Positions 6,008 through 7,970 of a DNA stretch of 7,970 nucleotides are shown in pieces. The stretch spans positions 1 through 7,970 of the forward strand of contig JACQYX010000267.1 of NCBI GenBank assembly GCA_016207985.1, written 5' to 3'. The notes beneath the pieces are model-generated. The model was given only the letters and a program-made list of their open reading frames with translations. It was not told where the DNA came from and did no database searches. The stretch comes from Ignavibacteriales bacterium (GTDB lineage Bacteria; Bacteroidota; Ignavibacteria; UBA10030; SZUA-254). A program made the position numbers and the translations under genes. Position 1 is the first letter of the stretch. Each line of letters opens with the position of its first letter.

Positions 6008-7819
6008 TTATCTAATTAATATTAGCTTCTTTGTATCTATGAATGAACCCACCTGCAATCTATAGAAATAAACTCCACTCGGTAACTTGTCAGCATCCCA
6101 TCGAACCGTGTACGATCCGGGCTGTTTCATCTCATTCACTAATGTTACCATCTCCTGTCCTAGAGAATTATACACTTTCAGTGTTACAAATGATTGATTC
6201 GCAATGGTAAAAGAAATGTTGGTAACAGGATTAAACGGATTCGGATAGTTTTGCATCAGCATGAAATCACTTGCGGTGCTTATTGGATTTTCTTCCACAC
6301 CAGTCATAATGTAATTCAACATAACTTGAAACACTGAAACAGTATGTATAGCAAGATTCGTTGGCGTAATACCAAAGAGAGATTCCAAATACCCAACAAC
6401 TTGGTCGCTGCTCACGATACTATATATTGATTCGGGCTGAAGAGGAGTTCCGTTAATCCTGACATAGCCAAGATGTATTTCACCACCTGTGGTATCGATG
6501 CTGTATTCCAATCCCGTCGACTGCATGAGATATTGATAATCGTTGATTTCAGGATGGATAAATCCGAGGAGAGCTTCCAACGCACCATAAATTTCCGCAC
6601 CGCTAAGATCGAAGGATGCAATCCGGAAACCTAAACCATCTGTTGGATCATAACCATACGGATAGGTACGGAAAAGATCGGCAGGTGAGACAGTCCCCGG
6701 ATACAGGTTATCGGCCATATGTCCGGTTGCTTCGAGAGCAAAGTCTGCAGTTATTACAAATGGATAATTTAACATTGCCGATGTTACAAGTTCACCCATT
6801 GGTGTTTTGAGACTGTCAATTGAAATCGGAACATAATAATATAAATGGTCTGCCGTGAAGAGAGTCCGATATGGATCACCAATCAACGGAGAGTAAGTTG
6901 CAGTCACACCATCCTTTAGGTTTTCAACTAGTACTGTAATGTCAGTGTCTCCTGGAGTTGAATTTGTAATTTCTTGTAATGAGTAATCAAGTACACTTGT
7001 TTGAATACCATTATAGATAAGTCGGAGCTTACCGACGTAATGATAGTATTCTCCGGCTTGGACTATCGGTATATTATTGACATATACTATTGTTTCTAAA
7101 GTAGAATGTGTATGTCCACCGATAATTGCATCTACACCTGTTAAATACTGAGCAATTGTCATGTCGAGCGGAAATCCCAAATGAGAAAGAAGAACGACAA
7201 CCTGACATCCTGCAGTTTTCAAATCAGCAACTTTCAATAGAATATCCTGAACGAGGTTCGTATCGATAAACACCGGTGCGGGATTACTAATGAGATTCGC
7301 TTCGGGAGTCGTCACGCCAATCAATCCCACTTTCACATTTCCACACTGCTCAATTGAATGAGATTGAACGAATGGTTTCAGCATTGGCACGGAATCGAGA
7401 TTTAATGCATTTGTGCTGATCACCTCGAACGAAGAATCCAATTGTGCCTGATAAAGAATCTGCGCTAACATCTCAGGTCCAGCATCGAACTCATGATTTC
7501 CCAAACAGAGAGCATCGAAACCGAGAGTATTGAGAATTTGTAGTTCCGGTACACCGAAGTATGTATTAAACATCAGATCTCCCACCATAAAATCTCCGGT
7601 ATGCACAAGGATTGGGTTCGGTTCAGTTTGTTTCCAGTCTCCGATCATTGTCGCCGCACGAGCAATGCCCCCCAAATTGCCCCCAGCATACGGTAAAAGG
7701 TTGGAGTGTGTATCATTTACATGGATGAACGTTAATGTATCTACTTGAGCGAACATGTCGCCGGCAGATAAGGCAAAACAGAATATTGCCTTTACCAAAA
7801 TATTTACAAAGCATTTCAT
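6008..7819 (-). CDS. 5'-nucleotidase-like metallophosphoesterase with T9SS type A sorting domain
   Basis: A signal peptide (about 1-25, ending 'DMFAQ') is followed by a calcineurin-like phosphoesterase domain of the UshA/5'-nucleotidase family with its metal-site motifs intact: D36/H38 (VNDTH), D76 (TGDFMVGD), N108/H109 (GNHEFD), H213 (LSHLG), and H236/H238 (GGHTHS). A 5'-nucleotidase C-terminal domain spans about 320-505. Its usual substrate motif (N-x-GG-x-R type) is replaced by 'LEATGHMADN' (362-371), lacking the Asn and the phosphate-binding Arg. Residues ~517-603 are a T9SS sorting domain (QNYPNPFNP, LKVYNSLGQE, LPSGVYFYRL, KKLILIR). The protein should therefore be exported to the cell surface or medium and hydrolyse phosphoesters, although classical nucleotides may not be the substrate. 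AAGGAGA (7832-7826) stands six bases before ATG, a strong ribosome site. It is the first gene of a probable minus-strand operon. UshA/YfkN-type names would overstate the assignment. Confidence 0.9.
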   Translation of the reverse strand: MKCFVNILVKAIFCFALSAGDMFAQVDTLTFIHVNDTHSNLLPYAGGNLGGIARAATMIGDWKQTEPNPILVHTGDFMVGDLMFNTYFGVPELQILNTLGFDALCLGNHEFDAGPEMLAQILYQAQLDSSFEVISTNALNLDSVPMLKPFVQSHSIEQCGNVKVGLIGVTTPEANLISNPAPVFIDTNLVQDILLKVADLKTAGCQVVVLLSHLGFPLDMTIAQYLTGVDAIIGGHTHSTLETIVYVNNIPIVQAGEYYHYVGKLRLIYNGIQTSVLDYSLQEITNSTPGDTDITVLVENLKDGVTATYSPLIGDPYRTLFTADHLYYYVPISIDSLKTPMGELVTSAMLNYPFVITADFALEATGHMADNLYPGTVSPADLFRTYPYGYDPTDGLGFRIASFDLSGAEIYGALEALLGFIHPEINDYQYLMQSTGLEYSIDTTGGEIHLGYVRINGTPLQPESIYSIVSSDQVVGYLESLFGITPTNLAIHTVSVFQVMLNYIMTGVEENPISTASDFMLMQNYPNPFNPVTNISFTIANQSFVTLKVYNSLGQEMVTLVNEMKQPGSYTVRWDADKLPSGVYFYRLQVGSFIDTKKLILIR

Positions 7820-7970
7820 AAGAAGTCTCCTTGTGGTTTATTTTTATTGAAATTTAATGTTATAAAACACCAAAGTTGTCATGAAATTGTCAAAGTATTG
7901 TAAAGAAATATTGGATTGCATTTGTTGTTGGTTTTTGGATGAGGGAGGGTATGGTTTGGATTGAGAGAAG

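Noticed and set aside
7885..7970. Open plus-strand frame running off the right edge, with ATG at 7939 or 7951
   Set aside because: Only about 10 codons follow the first ATG before the window ends. GGAGG is too close to the second ATG (2 bases), and the sequence gives no family signal. A divergent gene starting here cannot be excluded.

Overview
The window looks like a chromosomal segment from a member of the Bacteroidota/Chlorobiota/Ignavibacteria (FCB) assemblage. Two proteins end in a type IX secretion (T9SS type A) sorting domain with the 'QNYPNPFNP...LKVYN.LG.E...LVNE...LPSGVY.YRL' pattern, which is especially common in Ignavibacteria and related candidate phyla. The DNA is AT-rich, and Shine-Dalgarno sites are strong at some genes and absent at others. 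No phage, transposase, CRISPR, tRNA or rRNA sequence is visible. Species-level identity cannot be read from the sequence.

Layout, left to right. Positions 1-458 hold no protein gene. They contain a two-hairpin palindromic repeat (82-115), a sigma70-like promoter (330-359), and two predicted RNA hairpins, the second with a U-tract (418-460). Together these could be a small RNA or an attenuating leader. Next is a plus-strand gene (495-1436) for a secreted protein of unknown function with a T9SS sorting domain. That domain is interrupted, in frame, by a 30-bp double palindrome. A terminator at 1466-1498 separates this gene from everything else, which is on the minus strand.

Minus strand, in order of transcription: a T9SS-exported 5'-nucleotidase-like metallophosphoesterase (7819-6008), a small lipoprotein of unknown function (5978-5376), a previously easy-to-miss 59-codon ORF (5293-5114), and a cobalamin-type radical SAM protein (5117-3774). 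The 59-codon ORF overlaps the start of the radical SAM gene by ATGA. A terminator at about 3720-3697 follows. Gaps of 29 bp and 82 bp plus the overlap make a four-gene operon plausible. After the terminator, a separate gene with its own near-leaderless promoter (3662-1497) encodes an endonuclease/exonuclease/phosphatase (EEP) domain joined directly to an Omp85-type outer-membrane barrel.

The recurring theme is envelope and cell-surface phosphoesterase activity. One metallophosphoesterase is exported by T9SS, and one EEP enzyme is tethered through its own barrel. Both may act on extracellular nucleotides, nucleic acids or lipid head groups. How the radical SAM enzyme relates to this is unknown. 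The points most worth checking are the palindromic element inserted in frame, the EEP-Omp85 fusion without visible POTRA domains, and the hidden small ORF coupled to the radical SAM gene.
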